A stretch of 64,000 nucleotides of DNA, from the NCBI RefSeq assembly GCF_030272615.1, contig NC_081409.1:239161832-239225831 (forward strand), written 5' to 3'. The notes under the pieces were generated by a model. The model saw nothing but the letters and a program-made list of their open reading frames with translations, did no database searches and had not been told where the DNA came from. Within the stretch, counting starts at the first letter, position 1, and each line of letters opens with the position of its first letter. The DNA comes from Cryptomeria japonica (Eukaryota > Streptophyta > Pinopsida > Cupressales > Cupressaceae). The translations under genes and the position numbers were made by a program. This document shows positions 36,559 through 49,806 of the stretch, piece after piece.

Positions 36559-37870
36559 TGTCACGACCGGATTCAGATCACCTAGTTAGAGATTGCATCT
36601 AAGTCCTTTATATATATATTTATTGAGTCATCAGATTGTGAAGGAATTCTCTCTCCTCATATATTTTCTTGAAATTTCTTGTTACATTAATGCTTAATTT
36701 TGACAGTTAGTTGAGCATAGGAATATTTTCGAAAATTGATTAGATAATTGATCTTAATATTTTTATATATATTATTGAAACTAACTCATTGATCCGAATT
36801 TTGTTAGATTCCATATCTAGGACATAGTTTGGCTGAACCAAAATTTGTTTAAGAAATGTTCAGTTTAATTGGGAATATGTACTGAAATAGGGAAAATAAA
36901 TATAACCAAAACAAATTTGAAATAAAATCATTAATATTTATAAAATCGAGTAGATTTTGGCTTGTGAATAATTAAGGCAAAACACATATAAGCAAGAAAT
37001 TTATCATCTATTAAAATGAGGAAATAGATTAAAATAATAAAAATTATAATGAATATTATTTCTGATATTAATCCGTGGAGGGTTAATTATTTTTCTGTCT
37101 ATGAGGGATGCTTATGAAACAGGGTGTCTGTTATGGGCTAACTAGAGAAGGATGATTTTCATCACCTCCCCAATAGGGTAATGATGGCCATCATATTTGT
37201 TTATTTTTCTCCCTGCCATAACACATGTAGTTAGTTCAACCAGGATGGTTTGTTAGTTCTACATGATTGCACAGATTTCTTTACTGCCAGTTGGTACCGA
37301 CTTGCTAGGATACTTCGTCACGAGGGATGAGAGCTTATCAAGAGCACTGGGAAGTTTATGCTTTGTTTGGTTGGGCGGATAAAATGCCTAGGTCACATGT
37401 CTGTCATCCGGTTTGCAAGAGGAGGTTATCCAGGTCAAATGGAAGCGACACATTCGGAGACAGAGAAAATCAGAGATTCATATAAATTTTGTAATAATTA
37501 CATGATGTATATTTTATCTTATTGTAAAAGACCAGAATGGTCACATGTAAAAGTTATGTAAAAGACCTACAAGGTCACATGATGTAATGCGGCAAGAAGT
37601 CGCCATGCAATGTAACTACCAAAAGAAAGAAGAGAAACTACTAACATACTAACCCACTAACATGCATAATTTACTTTCTGTAGATTAGTTTTCTTTTCCG
37701 AATGCATGCATGTTCATATTTAATTTTAAGCTAGTTGATTTAATTATGCATTTTGCAATAACGCATGCAAACGTTACTTTTGTTTTCTTCACGATCACAT
37801 GCGCGCTTTTAACACGAATTGTTGATAATTACAATTTATGCATGTTATTTGATCTTCATGTGCTGGTAGC
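36559..37870 (+). mobile_element. Copy-1-specific segment, possibly LTR-derived
   Basis: This DNA interrupts block Z in copy 1 and has no counterpart in copies 2 and 3. It begins tgtcacgaccgg, a common start of plant Gypsy LTRs. Paired words 'gaccagaatggtcaca' and 'gacctacaaggtcaca' occur near 37,530-37,580. No coding domain and no clear target duplication were found. Confidence 0.3.
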
Positions 37871-38296
37871 TATATTTAATGTGAAAAAGCAACCTCCTAC
37901 ATTAAAACCATTAATTGTATGTGAACCTACATCTGAAATAGAAATATCTAATATTTAAACTTCAATGAAAAAGTATGATGCAGATTTGGGATAAGGGAAC
38001 ACATGAACAATATGGATGAAACTCCAAACGAGGACCCATTTGGGGACAGTCTAATTTCAATGTACTTACCTACCTAATTTGATATTTGTGATTAAAATGA
38101 TGTAAAATAGTATGTCTTAGTAGACTTTAACTTCAGATTGAAGAAAGTTGTACTTATTTATTGTCTGCCACCTCATAGAAAGAAATGAAGGCAACATTGT
38201 CAAAGCATTGGGTAAGAAAGGTTGTAATGCAAGTCCAACAAAATAAATAAAATAATTGTAATGCCATTTTTCTTTTCTTGTTTTGTATTGATAGTG

Positions 38297-38420
38297 GATC
38301 ATGGACCCATTTGTGCGCTTTTATTGGTACCCATAGCACTAGACATTTGTGCATAAATATTGGCAATTTTAAGTACACGTTGCATCTTAAACAGGGGTTG
38401 GGCCTTGCACGTATAACTGA
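38297..38420. repeat. Dispersed repeat, copy inverted relative to 56,230-56,450
   Basis: The words tttattggtacccatagca, tttgtgcataaatattggca and attttaagtacacgttgca recur as the reverse complement at 56,320-56,440 with about 80% identity by eye. It is a non-coding dispersed repeat of unknown class. Confidence 0.55.
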
Positions 38421-39490
38421 CAAAGTTAGCTATAAAACAAAGATTTAAATAATATATTTACTCAAAAACATACAAGTAAACAACAAGAATTGTTAATCAA
38501 GTAACAAAAAATAAGTTATAATCATCTATTTCCATACATCAATCTTGTTCTAGGCATCCAATAAAAAACATGAGAAAAATAAAAAATTATTCTTTTTTAA
38601 AACATTTATTCGTAAAAAAACTTCATATTATTTTAATATTTTTTCAATAAAAAATACTATAAAATGAGATTCATCAATTTTCTACTTTGAAAAAATTGTA
38701 TTTACACATTAGAAAGAGATTAATTGTCAAATAAAATAAAATTACATTTGTATATTCTAAAAGGCAAACCAACTTCCAATTAGAAAAGTAAAAGCTTATA
38801 TTTCAAGAAAACAATAAATAAATAAATGTAAATTGTCTCTGCAAGCGTGCATATATTTCAGTAGTTGAATGATTTCAACCAAACTTCAATAAAATACATC
38901 AAAATCATTTTGTTTCCCATTAATATCTATTTCCAGCAAGTAATTATTCAAATTGTAAATACCCCTCAACGCCTAGGACTTCTATTGTGAGATTCCTTTT
39001 ATTTATTTTTCTTAATATTTAAGAGTATTAAAATGAAGGTGTATTATAATAGTATTGGAAATAGTGTTCATCAACTAGATGATTTGTTTTTTAAATAGAT
39101 GGTAAGGTCAGGGTTAGAAGAGGAGGAAGTGGGAATGAAGAAAAAATTGAGTGAAAATATATAAATAAAATAGTAATATTTATTATTATTATTATTATTT
39201 TTTAATTCTTATTTTTTTTCTTTTTAAATTTTAATTTCGTAATTTATTTAGTGAGCAAAGTCTATAATCTTATTTTTTTGTCATTTTGATGATAATCATA
39301 GAACGTGATATTAAATGTTGATGCAAAAACCTCACATACTGATTGCTAGAAATATTCTTAATCAATTTTTTAGTTTGTAAAATGCACAAGATTAATCTAC
39401 TCTAAGAGAAATTGAATGGTAAAAATAAAGAGAAAATAAGATTATATGTAATATCTTAAATAATCTATGATAAATATTATAAAGCAATAA

Positions 39491-40339
39491 TGTTGGGATT
39501 AGGTGTCATTGACCTTACAAATCTTAGACAAGTTATAATAGTTTCATATAATGCTGTTGATAAATAATTGTTGTCTCCAAAAGAATATGGAGATGGTACT
39601 GGTAGACTAGGATGCCACCTCTATGTGGTGGAAAAATTATTTATCAATTATTCATCCTCTCACATGTAATTGTGGTGACATTTTTAGTTGGAAATTTATT
39701 TTAAGTTGATACTAAAATCGAGTAATGATCAGGTTACATAAGAAGGTGTAGGAGCATATTCTATTGTTCAATCTTATGATAGATTTGATCAATCTTCCAA
39801 TAGAGAACCTAGGATTAATATCTTGGTTGATTTGACCATAATGACAAAACATATAATGTTTATGATAGAGAAGGTGAATGTAAGGTGTACAAGAGGAGTT
39901 TCTATTTAGAGTATGTTGACCATTTTGGTGAGGTGTAGGATATCCCATAAGGATATTGATGTCTAGTTTTGGGTGTGTGGTATATGCCACTTGTTTTATA
40001 GTATTATTCATAATATCTTGTATTTGTCCCTCGTATATCTATTCCTTCAGATGGTATAAGGATCATATTATTTTGTAATTCATTCAAGCACCATTATGCT
40101 ACTAGAGTTCAAAGGGATAAGCTAAAGTATTATTATTTATTTTGTCACTAAGACAAAGCTTGGGTTTCTTTGGGTGTGGATTTTTTCTTGAAATATTTTT
40201 TGTATTTAAATATTTGTGTTATGGTTTGCATCTACTTTATGATTGAATTTCATTTTTATTTATGATCTATCATTTGTTATTGAATTTGGTTGCATTAAGA
40301 TCAATATATCTCATTGTATGGTTACACTTTGTTTTAACA
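39491..40339 (+). mobile_element. Copia-type 5' LTR (copy 2)
   Basis: The LTR begins TGTTGGGATT and ends TTTTAACA, and is followed two bases later by a primer binding site. The same LTR, shortened, lies at 49807-50480 at the same place in copy 3, with identical left flank (aaagcaataa). It is absent from block X of copy 1. So it inserted before copies 2 and 3 separated, or was lost from copy 1. Confidence 0.75.
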
Positions 40340-40341
40340 TT

Positions 40342-40354
40342 TGGTATTAGAGCC
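40342..40354 (+). promoter_or_regulatory. Primer binding site, initiator tRNA-Met type
   Basis: The word tggtattagagcc directly after the LTR differs by one base from the usual plant tggtatcagagcc, complementary to the 3' end of initiator tRNA-Met. It supports the call of a 5' LTR and the + orientation. Confidence 0.8.
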
Positions 40355-40605
40355 ATAGTTGACTAGATTACAAAGAGGGATGTCTATTATAGAGTGTTTG
40401 ATTGATTTTTTTTTGTTACAATGACAATGCGTTGTTGTTTTCTTGCAGTTTAGAGTTCTAGGTGATAGACATCATAGTTACTTCAATCTCAATTAGAAAT
40501 TAAAAAAATTACAATGCACAATCTTTGAGATGTGGAAGCTAACGATAGAGGATCCCTTGGAGGAATGAGATCAAGAGATTGTGATGAAGAGTGAAACCAA
40601 ACCAA
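40355..40605 (+). pseudogene. Copia gag start, truncated
   Basis: After the primer site a frame with stops gives FEMWKLTIEDPLEE, which resembles the N-terminal gag of plant copia elements (FEVWK.KMEDLL). It ends near 40,605 where the element is cut off. The parallel copy at 50,496-50,740 is cut by a LINE. Confidence 0.55.
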
Positions 40606-40744
40606 AAATGTAAAATAAAGAATGAGTAAAAGTTAATAAAAACACTATGGTGCCATATTAATTTGTTTATTTGATTCTATTTTATTGATTTTTTATAACA
40701 AAGATACTACATATAAATTGTGGAATAGAATAGTAGAGATATTT

Positions 40745-41720
40745 ACACTTAAAAGGGGTAAAAATTTATTCAAATACAAAAGAAATACAAAGCATGGGCA
40801 TTAAACAACCTTGTCAGTCTCGATTAATTAGTCCAACTTTTGAGACAGTTCTAGGGGTAAGTGACCCCTATCCACAATATTCCAACTCTACATTTGATTA
40901 GAGGTCCATTTTCCCAAACAATCTACAACTACATTCCATTCTCTCGGGATATGACAGAGAGTCACAAATTCCAAGGAAACACAAAAATGAAGAATATATT
41001 TAATAACCAAAGCTAGATGCCAACAAACATCATATAACCTTTGCCTATTCAACAAAGTCACCACCACCTGAGAATTAGATTCACATATGATCTTTCTCCA
41101 CCCAAGATCGCAACTACGCTCCACAACATATAAAATGGCAAGAGCCTCCATCAAATTGCTAGAATGCAAGGCCCTGTAGACAAAAAAGATAAATGGAACA
41201 ATACCAAAACTATCTTGTCCAACTCCACCAATACCAACATGACCAGGATTTCCACAAGATGATCCATCAGTGTTGATTTCAGAACTCCTTGAGGAGGAGG
41301 GCACCAACGTCCCTCCCTACTTATCTTTCGAAGAGGATGTCGACATCTGTTTCGCATGACTTGTCCAACAACCATCAAAGCATTTCCTTGAAGAGGAAGA
41401 CATGGACAATTACAAAAAACATCTCTCGGATCCACATGTTCAGCAAAATCACACTTTGCTAAGACAATTTCACCAAAGAGAATGAAGAATTTTTCACCAC
41501 AAATGTTGGACAACCATCTTAACATTTTGAAAAATCCTACAATTCCTCTCCAACCAAATATGTCAGATAATGAAGGTAGGTCCAAGAGCCCAAACAACTT
41601 GAAGAAAATAAGTCTTAACTGGGGCCTTGCCCCAATGAGCAAAAAACTTAGCTAAAGAGGACACATGCCAACAAGCCTGATTCCAAACACCCCAACAAAA
41701 GTGCTTACAAAATATTTGAA
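40745..41720 (-). pseudogene. LINE ORF2 3' end with RNase H domain
   Basis: The - strand frame 41307-40888 encodes an RNase H-type domain (RVT_3): NTDGSSCGNPGHVGIGGVG, then LMEALAILYVVERSCDLGW, then RKIICESNSQVVVTLLNR and HIPREWNVVVDCLGKW. The upstream part, 41,640-41,300, is frameshifted and contains the zf-RVT-like ALGPTFIIWHIWLERNCRIF. The 3' end (complement of 40,750-40,775, gaataaatttttaccccttt) matches the LINE end at 31,080. RT is missing, so the copy is 5'-truncated. Confidence 0.8.
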
Positions 41721-41879
41721 TGAGTTTAATCTAATATTAAGTAAGTTGTAGTCTATTGGTATGAATAGAGAAGAAGAGGATAGGTGTATCTTGTTAGTAT
41801 GTTGAAATCTAAATCTTGATAATTGGATGCTTGTTATCAATGGTGTTGTGTCTCCACAACTTACACCCATGTATTCTCT

Positions 41880-42010
41880 TTTGTAGAAAACAAAGGACTC
41901 CCTTTTTTTTCTTTTTATTTCCCCTCCTTTTTTTTAATTATTTCCTCCCTTTGTTTTGTCTCATCCTTTCTTTTCCTTCTTTCTTTCTTTCTTTTCTTTT
42001 GTTTTTTTGC
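41880..42010 (+). repeat. Pyrimidine-rich tract
   Basis: The + strand is almost pure C/T for about 130 bases (runs of ttctttcttt and cccctcctttttttt). The short open frames over it are composition artefacts. Confidence 0.85.
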
Positions 42011-42029
42011 CCCTTTTAGGTTGGCGGGC

Positions 42030-43140
42030 ATCAAGGATTGGGATTTCCTATTCCTCATTCAAGGGTTGGTACCCTCGACCCTCGATCCTCGTGTTCTCTC
42101 TCTCTCTCTTGTTTCCCTTTTGTGTTAAAGCGATCCTATTAGGGATTAGGGATAACGATACCCTCGACCCCTGAAAGCTCCTTTGAAAATCGAGGATGAC
42201 CATAAGTCATTGTCCTAACGACCTATGGTACCCCAACCCTTGAACTTCGAAGCCTCACCTACCTAGCCTAGGCACATTAAATGTTGCCCTTTGTGGTTTT
42301 AAATCGTGCTTCCCCTTTCATTTGCTTATTTCATGTGAGCATTGAGCGTATTCCTAAGGCAATATTGTTGTGATTTTTAGCAGAGTGTGTGATTATTGGT
42401 GGATTTGTGTGTGGATAGTTCCGAGTTGTCATAGTTTGGGTTGGTGTTTAGGTGGGTTTTGTTTTTGCCCTCTTTTTGTCTTTGTTGTTTGTCCTCCTTT
42501 GCTTTTGCCTGCTTGCATTTTGAGCTTCTTGCGGAGCTCCATCCTTCCACCTGCTTGTTAGGTTCATGTTTAAGCCCCCCTTTTCATTTGCTTCATGATC
42601 CTAAGGGTTTGGCGCGTGCCTTTGGTTTGTTTTTGGCTTGCCATGTTATTTTAATAGTAGTTAGGGTTTTTTTTGGCGCCTTAGTGAATTGTTTTGTAGA
42701 CTATTTGATTTAGTGAACGCCCTAGTCGACAATTTGGAAGTCTGAATCCCTAACCAATTTCAAATCCCTAATTCTTGTTTGCCCGATCTTGTCAAGGATC
42801 AAGAATTATTCCAGCACCGATTCCTAGCAAAAGGGATCCCCGACACCAAAATGTTGAGTATGAACAGAGAATAATCGAGGATCGAGGATGTCATCACCCT
42901 TGACCCCAAAAGGATGAGCAAGTCGAGAGATGTCATTACCCCCCCTCCCTCCCTCTAATTAACATGCTTGAAGCAACGATTAGGGATAGTGATAACCTTG
43001 ACCCCCACTCCCTTATTTTACGAGGTTAAGCGTGCATCAGAGGTAATGACACCTCCAATCCCTGACAGGGTGTTAAAATCTTCTTTTGCAGAGATCGAGG
43101 ATGTCATTACCCCCAACCCCTGAATGTTTGTAGATTGTTT
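42030..43140 (+). repeat. Dispersed 'aatcgaggatgtcattacccc' motif cluster
   Basis: A motif that pairs gatcgaggatgtcattaccc or ggattagggataacgatacc with a following 'cgacccctgaa'-type word recurs at about 42143, 42188, 42882, 42923, 42979, 43038 and 43092. The copies vary but share the alternation of a purine-rich and a C-rich half. The surrounding DNA is GC-richer than the flanks and non-coding. It is probably part of a transposon leader or LTR, unidentified. Confidence 0.6.
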
Positions 43141-43909
43141 GTTTAAGGCATATTTGTTGCTTTTGTTGTTTCTTTTAACTCTCAAAATTGGGCCATTCTT
43201 ACCAACTACTCAAGTTTTGTTACCAATGAGTGCAGTGAATAACAAATTGGAATCAAGGTGATTTTTGTATCAACAATTATACACTCAACTCTCCTTAATG
43301 TACTTTAATAAGATTATTGAAAGGGGCCATTTTGAAATTGCAATGGAATATAAGTCTCTTATGAAGCATAAAGATATTATCATAGCACTTGTAGAGAATT
43401 TTTTTCTTAAGCATCATATCTCTAAGGATTTCTAAGTTTGTCAACTGTCTATCTCTTGGATATATAGCTATATAAGTAGCAAATAGATTTTCATGACAAC
43501 AAATCATGTGAAAGGTGGTTGAAGTGTTAGTTGTTGATGAATCATGATAGAAACAATATTCCTCAATTCTAATAATTAATAATTTAATTAAAAGAATGTT
43601 AAAACCTTTTCTCTTGTATCTTTTTTGAACTTTTGTAAATTGCTTGCTTGGTATATTTTACCATTGTTTTGTTTTTGGATTCCAATGTGTATGATTTTTT
43701 ATTACATCAACATTTTAGATCACAGTCCATATCCATCATCAAGATGAGAGAGTTTTAGGAAGAAAAATAAAAATAAACATTTTTGTAATTTTTAATTTTT
43801 AATTTTTTTCTTCCTATATCATTGTGTGATTGGAACGTTAATGCAACAAAAAATCATACATAGTGAAATACAGTAACACAACAATAATCATAATAAACTT
43901 AATCATAAT

Positions 43910-45048
43910 TGTGTCGACTTGAATTTCATTTTCAAAATACTACCTGCAACATATTAGCTTCACAAAATACAAAGGAAATACTACATGAAATCCAAACTCA
44001 ACCAATGAAACTACATGAAATGAATATAAAATAAAAACATTATTACCTTAATGATTTAAGTCTGATTGTGTCCTAACTCCACTATTCCTGGTTGCAGATA
44101 ATTTGCTCTCAGACAAGCACTGGTAGCTTCCAAGATGGCATATGAAGAATGGACTAATAGTTAACTGATACTATGATATGCATATGCAAATGATTTAAGC
44201 TAACATGATATTAAACTATGAAAGAAATTTTAAAATTGCTAATTGCTTCAAACTCAAACTCACAGATGCAAGATGGAGACTCCTAGAATGACTATATGAT
44301 TACCTATTAGTCTATTAGTTTGAAAATGGCTTAGGAGACCTCTTTTTATAGATTTTTGAGTGCATGAGTTTAGGTGACAGAGATCAACGATCATGATCAA
44401 ATCTTGCAAATTGGATGGCTATGAGAAAGAAGTTGAAGGTTGAGAGAAAGGGGGAAGGAGAAGACACGTGTCACTCATCTCACCTTGACTGAGTTGAAGA
44501 CTTGAGAGGATATATGATAGTTGGAGAAGATGTAAGAATGAGAGGACAAGTGGACTCAAGTCCTCCTAAGATATAGGGATGTTAGAGAGAATATAGAAGA
44601 AGGTTAGGAAATATGTGTACGTACACAATTATATTTCATTTATTTTCGAAGTTGGAGATAAGTGGCTAATAAATGATTTAATTTAATTTAATTTAATTAT
44701 GTTGAATTAATTTAGCCACTTGATGGATGAGTTGGCAAAGAAGAAGTGATGTGGAGAATGAAAGGTGAGTTGGTAAATGAATTAAATAATTAAGAAATTA
44801 TTTAATTAATGAGACTATAGGATTGTAGATAGAGGAATAATTAAATATTAGATATTTAATTAACTGATTAGAAGAAAATGATATAACGAATTAATTAATA
44901 AAATATTTCAATTAAATTAATTAATAGAAGGACATGAAATGAATTAAATTAATTAATCTTTTCAAATTAACTATTTAATAGAAGAATAATTATTAAATAA
45001 ATATAAAATATTTATTTAATTGCTCATAGCCATTTTTATGTGTATACA
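43910..45048 (-). mobile_element. Solo LTR (1,139 bp) with 5-bp target duplication
   Basis: The segment begins TGTGTCGACTT and ends TGTGTATACA, flanked by ataat at 43905-43909 and 45049-45053. On the - strand it starts TGTATACACATAAAAATGG, continues with a long region of ttaatta/aaataaat words, and has a TATA box CTATAAAAAGAGG (complement of about 44339-44351). This AT-rich U3 is common in Gypsy LTRs of conifers. No internal coding region is present. Confidence 0.65.
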
Positions 45049-45170
45049 ATAATAATCGCTTTCTTTTTCATTTTTATTGTACTTATATTCTTTCCTCCTT
45101 GGTATGCTACTTTCTCATAGTGTGATTAGAAACGTTGATGCAAAAAAATCACACACAATGGAATCCGAAA

Positions 45171-45240
45171 ACAGCTGACTATCATCATAATAAATTGTAA
45201 AAAACACAGCTGACTATCATCATAATAAATTGTAAAAAAC
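45171..45240 (+). repeat. Perfect 35-bp tandem duplication
   Basis: The unit starting acagctgactatcatcat at 45171-45205 is repeated exactly at 45206-45240. A perfect copy indicates a recent event. Confidence 0.95.
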
Positions 45241-48200
45241 TAATTGCTCTTATATTTTACCATATCATTATCTTCTATTTTAATTATAAAAAAAATAAAA
45301 ATTATTATAATACAATTAATAATTTTTACATGGGCAAAACCATTGAATCAAATTTTTGACAAAAATGAGATCTTTCTAGACAGAATAAACTTTAAATGCA
45401 ACTGACAAAACAGTAAAGAGCATAGGTCAAGTGTTGTGTTTAAATTCACAACCTCCATTTTTCTTTTTGTTTTTTTGTTTTTTTGCAAAATTAATTAGCA
45501 AGCTCAGGTGTAAGAACAGACCTGCCAACCAGATTTAGTTATGCCAAATCTAAATCATATGCCTAAAAATGGACTGGAGTAGATGATAGAGGAAAATCTA
45601 AACTTTCAGGGAAAATGACATACATGGGACTACAGTACATAACTGTTGGTTGAATTGTTAAACTGGTATTAAGAGTTGATTTATGTATTACTTTTGGGTA
45701 ATATTTATTAGAGATCAAAATGTATGGTCAAATTGACAATTAAAAAATAATTGTATTTTAATTTTTTATTTAATTATTAAATATAGAAGAAAAAGAAGTA
45801 TAGTCAGTGGTATATTTTGATCCATGGATAGAAAATAGCTTCTTTATTTGTTGTTCTGATTGTCAAATGAGAAAATTACAGAGTTATCAACTGGTATATG
45901 GCCAAACTCATATTAAAAAAGGTTGTATTTGTGGAGGATAATATTATGTAATTCTTTGCTGAGCTGTAGGTCTTTGTTGTGTAAGTCTCTTTTTTTAATA
46001 AATTTTTATCCTTTTTTGAAAATATGTGAAAAATTGGGATTTTGGTGGTAACTTAAATTTGATTTTTGTATAATGTATTTAGATATTTTTGTTGATGATT
46101 GTATTATATGAAAGAGGAGATTTTTAATAGATTGTCAAAATTATATAGAGATTGTCAACTTTCGCATGTCACTCTAGTGTTATTTGCCCCGCAAACAAGA
46201 AATGTCAATCTGTTTGGAGAAAAAAAGATCAAGTTGTTGATACGGGTGTTCAAAAGGTTGGAAATAGAAGAAAAGTCCCTATTAACTATAGTGAGATGAA
46301 CACTTCTTTGAAATCAAGGTTGAATGATATTTCTTTCACCATCGCTACCATAATATGAATTGAGAAATAAGAATTGAGAAACCTAAATACAATTCTAACC
46401 TAAATACTGATCACACAAGCAAGATTTCATCATTTTATTGAGGTCCAACTTGCCCTCCCATACCAAAATGTGAATGGACCCTTACAATTACAGCTTGCAT
46501 GATTTGTAACTTGTGGGTCATTCCAATTTTTGAAGTGCTACAATGAAACTGATGTAATACCTCAGTAGAAAACTTAATCAGTATGTGACCCACCAAGTCT
46601 AAAGTGCCTTTTAAAACAGCCCATCAAAAGCCTGTCTATTTGTGAGGGAATACACACAAAGTTTGTCAGCAGAAGTTTTATCACTTTATCTTATCCAGTT
46701 TATCACAAACTCTTAACAAATATATTTTATTTTATTCTGACCATGTTGCATGCCTTAGACTTTTCAGCTACTCTGAGTCAATTCTTGTGACCTGCTAATC
46801 CAGTGCCCCTGAAGTTCCACCAATGACATGGAATGTGTAATCATGCTGACCAAAAAATGCTAATCTTCAGCTAAAACCTCTTACTAAGAATTATTCAATG
46901 GAATTACATTCAAATTGGACCTTACCAGAATAAATGCAACAGCAATGTATAACAGTCTGAGATGACACACAATCATATTATTATTTTGAGTAAATCCATT
47001 GGAAAGTTGCAGGTGGAACAATTCCGAATTAAGGTGGAGGACAACATCAACATAGAAGCTACAGTTAATCATACCAATTTACCAGCTACAATTTGACCTG
47101 ACAAAAACCCACAACTGCTTCATAGATAATAACGTCACAGATATATCATAAAATCATTCAAATGATTCTTTTTGACTGTTCTAGCGTTAAAATCAAGATA
47201 AAAATGGCCATTAGTCACGTATTACAATGATACCCGACTGTTCTGTTTTCCTATTAAACATAACCATCAGTCACTTATTACCCACGCCTGGGGCGTGGTA
47301 TGATGCACTTCCCAGAACTGTTTAGGTTGGCCAAGTGGGTCATGGCAGAGCTCTTGCAATGATGATTATCTAAGTCTAAAAGCCCTCCTAATGGTGGAAA
47401 GATGTAATGGTCAAAACTGTGACCTTACCTTAATCTTCAAAGGTTTATACATCAATTCATGTATAAATTTCATGGAAACCATGTATCAATAACATCGCAC
47501 AAGTCTTATGTTGATCACTTAGATTATCAACGCTTTTGATGAGTCTCCTCTCTTTCCCCTTACAAAACAAGCTTTTAAGGAAGTTACGGTTGGCATGGAT
47601 CATGGGAGTTCTATTACTACAACTCTTTCAGTTTAGATTGGTGTATCACACCCAATTTCTATTTTTTTACTATTTTTGTTATTCGGTCAATTTTGGTCTG
47701 GAGTCTCTTTGTTACCAAAGTAGTTGATCAATGATTGGATTATCTTGTCAGATGTTCTTCTACTGGTATTACGCTCATGGATGGGCTACTCAAGGAAGCG
47801 ACACTGCCTCACACCCTCCTCCTCTTCCCCCTTGCCTAGTGCTCCCACCCTTCTTGTAGATTTGAGGACTTAAAAAGATTATCTTGCCAAATGTTCCTCT
47901 ACTAGTATTACGCCCATGGATGGGCTACTCAAGGAAGCCCTTCTTCTAGATTTGAGGACTTAAAAGATAACATCTCCCGAATAATTGCTCAGGTCTTCCA
48001 AAATCCAACATAATTGAATAGGGAAGGGTCCAACATGATTGAATAGGGAAGGGTCCAACATTGTTTAAGTTGGATATTTGGGTAATGTTCATTGACAACT
48101 CGATTGCTTTTGTGTTTGTTCTAACTTGACAACCTAATTGCATTCATTTTGTTTTTTCCCACCTCAAATCTTGCTGTATTGATTTGATCAAAACTTACTC

Positions 48201-49806
48201 ACTTCATCAAAATATTGTCAAAACCATCCTCTTTATACTTAATGTAAAATAAAAATCTCCCATATTAAAACCATTAATTATGTGTGAACCTACATGTGAA
48301 GTAGACTTATCTAACATTCAGGGCACCCACTACACCCTATCTGTAGGCTTAAGTTTGCTACCTAAAATTCTTATAGATGTGCCTCAAAACTATCTGTAGG
48401 CTTAAGTTTGCTACCTAATATTCTTATAGATTTGCCTCAAAACTGAGATTTTTAAATTCTATAACTGCTTTCCTTAATTTATAATTCATGTACGGTAAGA
48501 AAACAGGAATAATAATTCAATTTAAGTATGCCCGGTCTAGCTAGTTTTGGGATATGCCTATCATCTCCGTCATGCTTGCAAGGCCATCACCATCAGTTTA
48601 TCATGCTACTGTAACTACTTTGTAAGTCATTTTAAATTATAATTGCCAAAAGTTTGTTCATGCACTCTGAGCTCTCAGGATTGAATCTGCACCTTGCACG
48701 TTTGGAAATTTGAGCCATTTTAATCAAATATAATATCTTTCAGCATACTTTATCTATATTTCTTTAAAGATAGACATATTAGTTTATATAAGACAGATTT
48801 AAATAATATATTTATTTCAAAACATATAAGTAAACAACAAAAATTATTAATCAAATGCAAAAGATAAGTTATGATATCTATTTTCATACATTAATATTGT
48901 TCTAGACATGCAATAAAAAAGATAAGAATAATAAAAATTATATCTTTTTAAAAACATTTATTTTCATTAATTTTTTATTGTTCTTAAAAAAATCTATAAA
49001 ATGAGATTCATCTTTCTCTACTTTGAAAAAAATCTGAGATTAACCCTCCATAAAACAAAATCACATTTATATGTTCTAAAATGCAAACCAACTTACAATT
49101 AGAAAAAAAAAAACTTTTATTTGAAGCAAACAATAAATAAATAAATAAAAGTAAATTGTCTATGCAAACGTGCATATATTTCACTCGTCGAATTATTTCT
49201 CCCAAACTTCAATAAAATACATCACAATCATTTTGTTTCCCACTAATATCTATTCCAACAAGTAATTATTTAAATTGTAAGTGCCCCTCAACTTACTTTA
49301 TCTAGTACTTCTATTGTGAGGTTCCTTTTATTTATTTATTAATCTTTAAGAGTATTAAAATGAAATAATAGTATAATAGTGTTGAAATTTGTGTCCATCC
49401 ATCAAATAAGATGATTTGGTTTTATATTTTCTGTCTAATTTTTTAATGCTTTGATCAATTTTTTTTTTTTTAAATGGTAACTTACGGTAATAAGGGGAGA
49501 AAGCTGGAATTAAGAAAAATGAGAGAAGTTCAATATATAAAATAGTAATATTTATCATTTTTTTCCCCTTTTCTAACTTTTTTTCTTGACTCTTATTTTC
49601 TTCTTTTTTAATTCTAACTTCAACATATTTTTTTTTGTCATTTTGATGATAATAATAGAGTGTGATATGAAATGTTGATGCAAAAAACTCATATAGTAAA
49701 CATAAGATTTATCTACTCTAAGAGGAATTATATAGTAAAAACAAAGAGAAAATAAGATTATACCTAATATTTTAATTAACCTATAATAAATATTATAAAG
49801 CAATAA

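Larger units (their letters stand above)
30440..38430 (+). repeat. Segmental tandem duplication, copy 1
   Basis: This copy has block X (30.44-31.06 kb), block Y (32.70-34.30 kb) and block Z (34.72-38.42 kb). X, Y and Z recur in the same order and orientation in the copies at 38.4-48.7 and 48.8-61.1 kb. Between the blocks are copy-specific insertions: a LINE 3' end, two retroposons, a MITE and an unmatched 1.3-kb segment. No conserved reading frame runs through it. Confidence 0.85.
38440..48740 (+). repeat. Segmental tandem duplication, copy 2
   Basis: Block X (38.44-39.48 kb) is followed by a copia LTR, LINE debris, a block W (43.18-43.70 kb) shared with copy 3, block Y (45.30-46.35 kb) and block Z (46.40-48.74 kb). 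Order and orientation equal those of copies 1 and 3. Block Z ends near 48,730, short of the segment that copies 1 and 3 share up to the SINE site. Confidence 0.85.

Noticed and set aside
41816-42174. Overlapping + strand frames rich in Phe, Leu and Ser
   Set aside because: They come from the pyrimidine-rich tract and the three frames look alike; composition artefact.
46099-46358. MADS-box or similar regulator in block Y
   Set aside because: The short product has only a vague resemblance and none of the signature residues; kept only as an open question.
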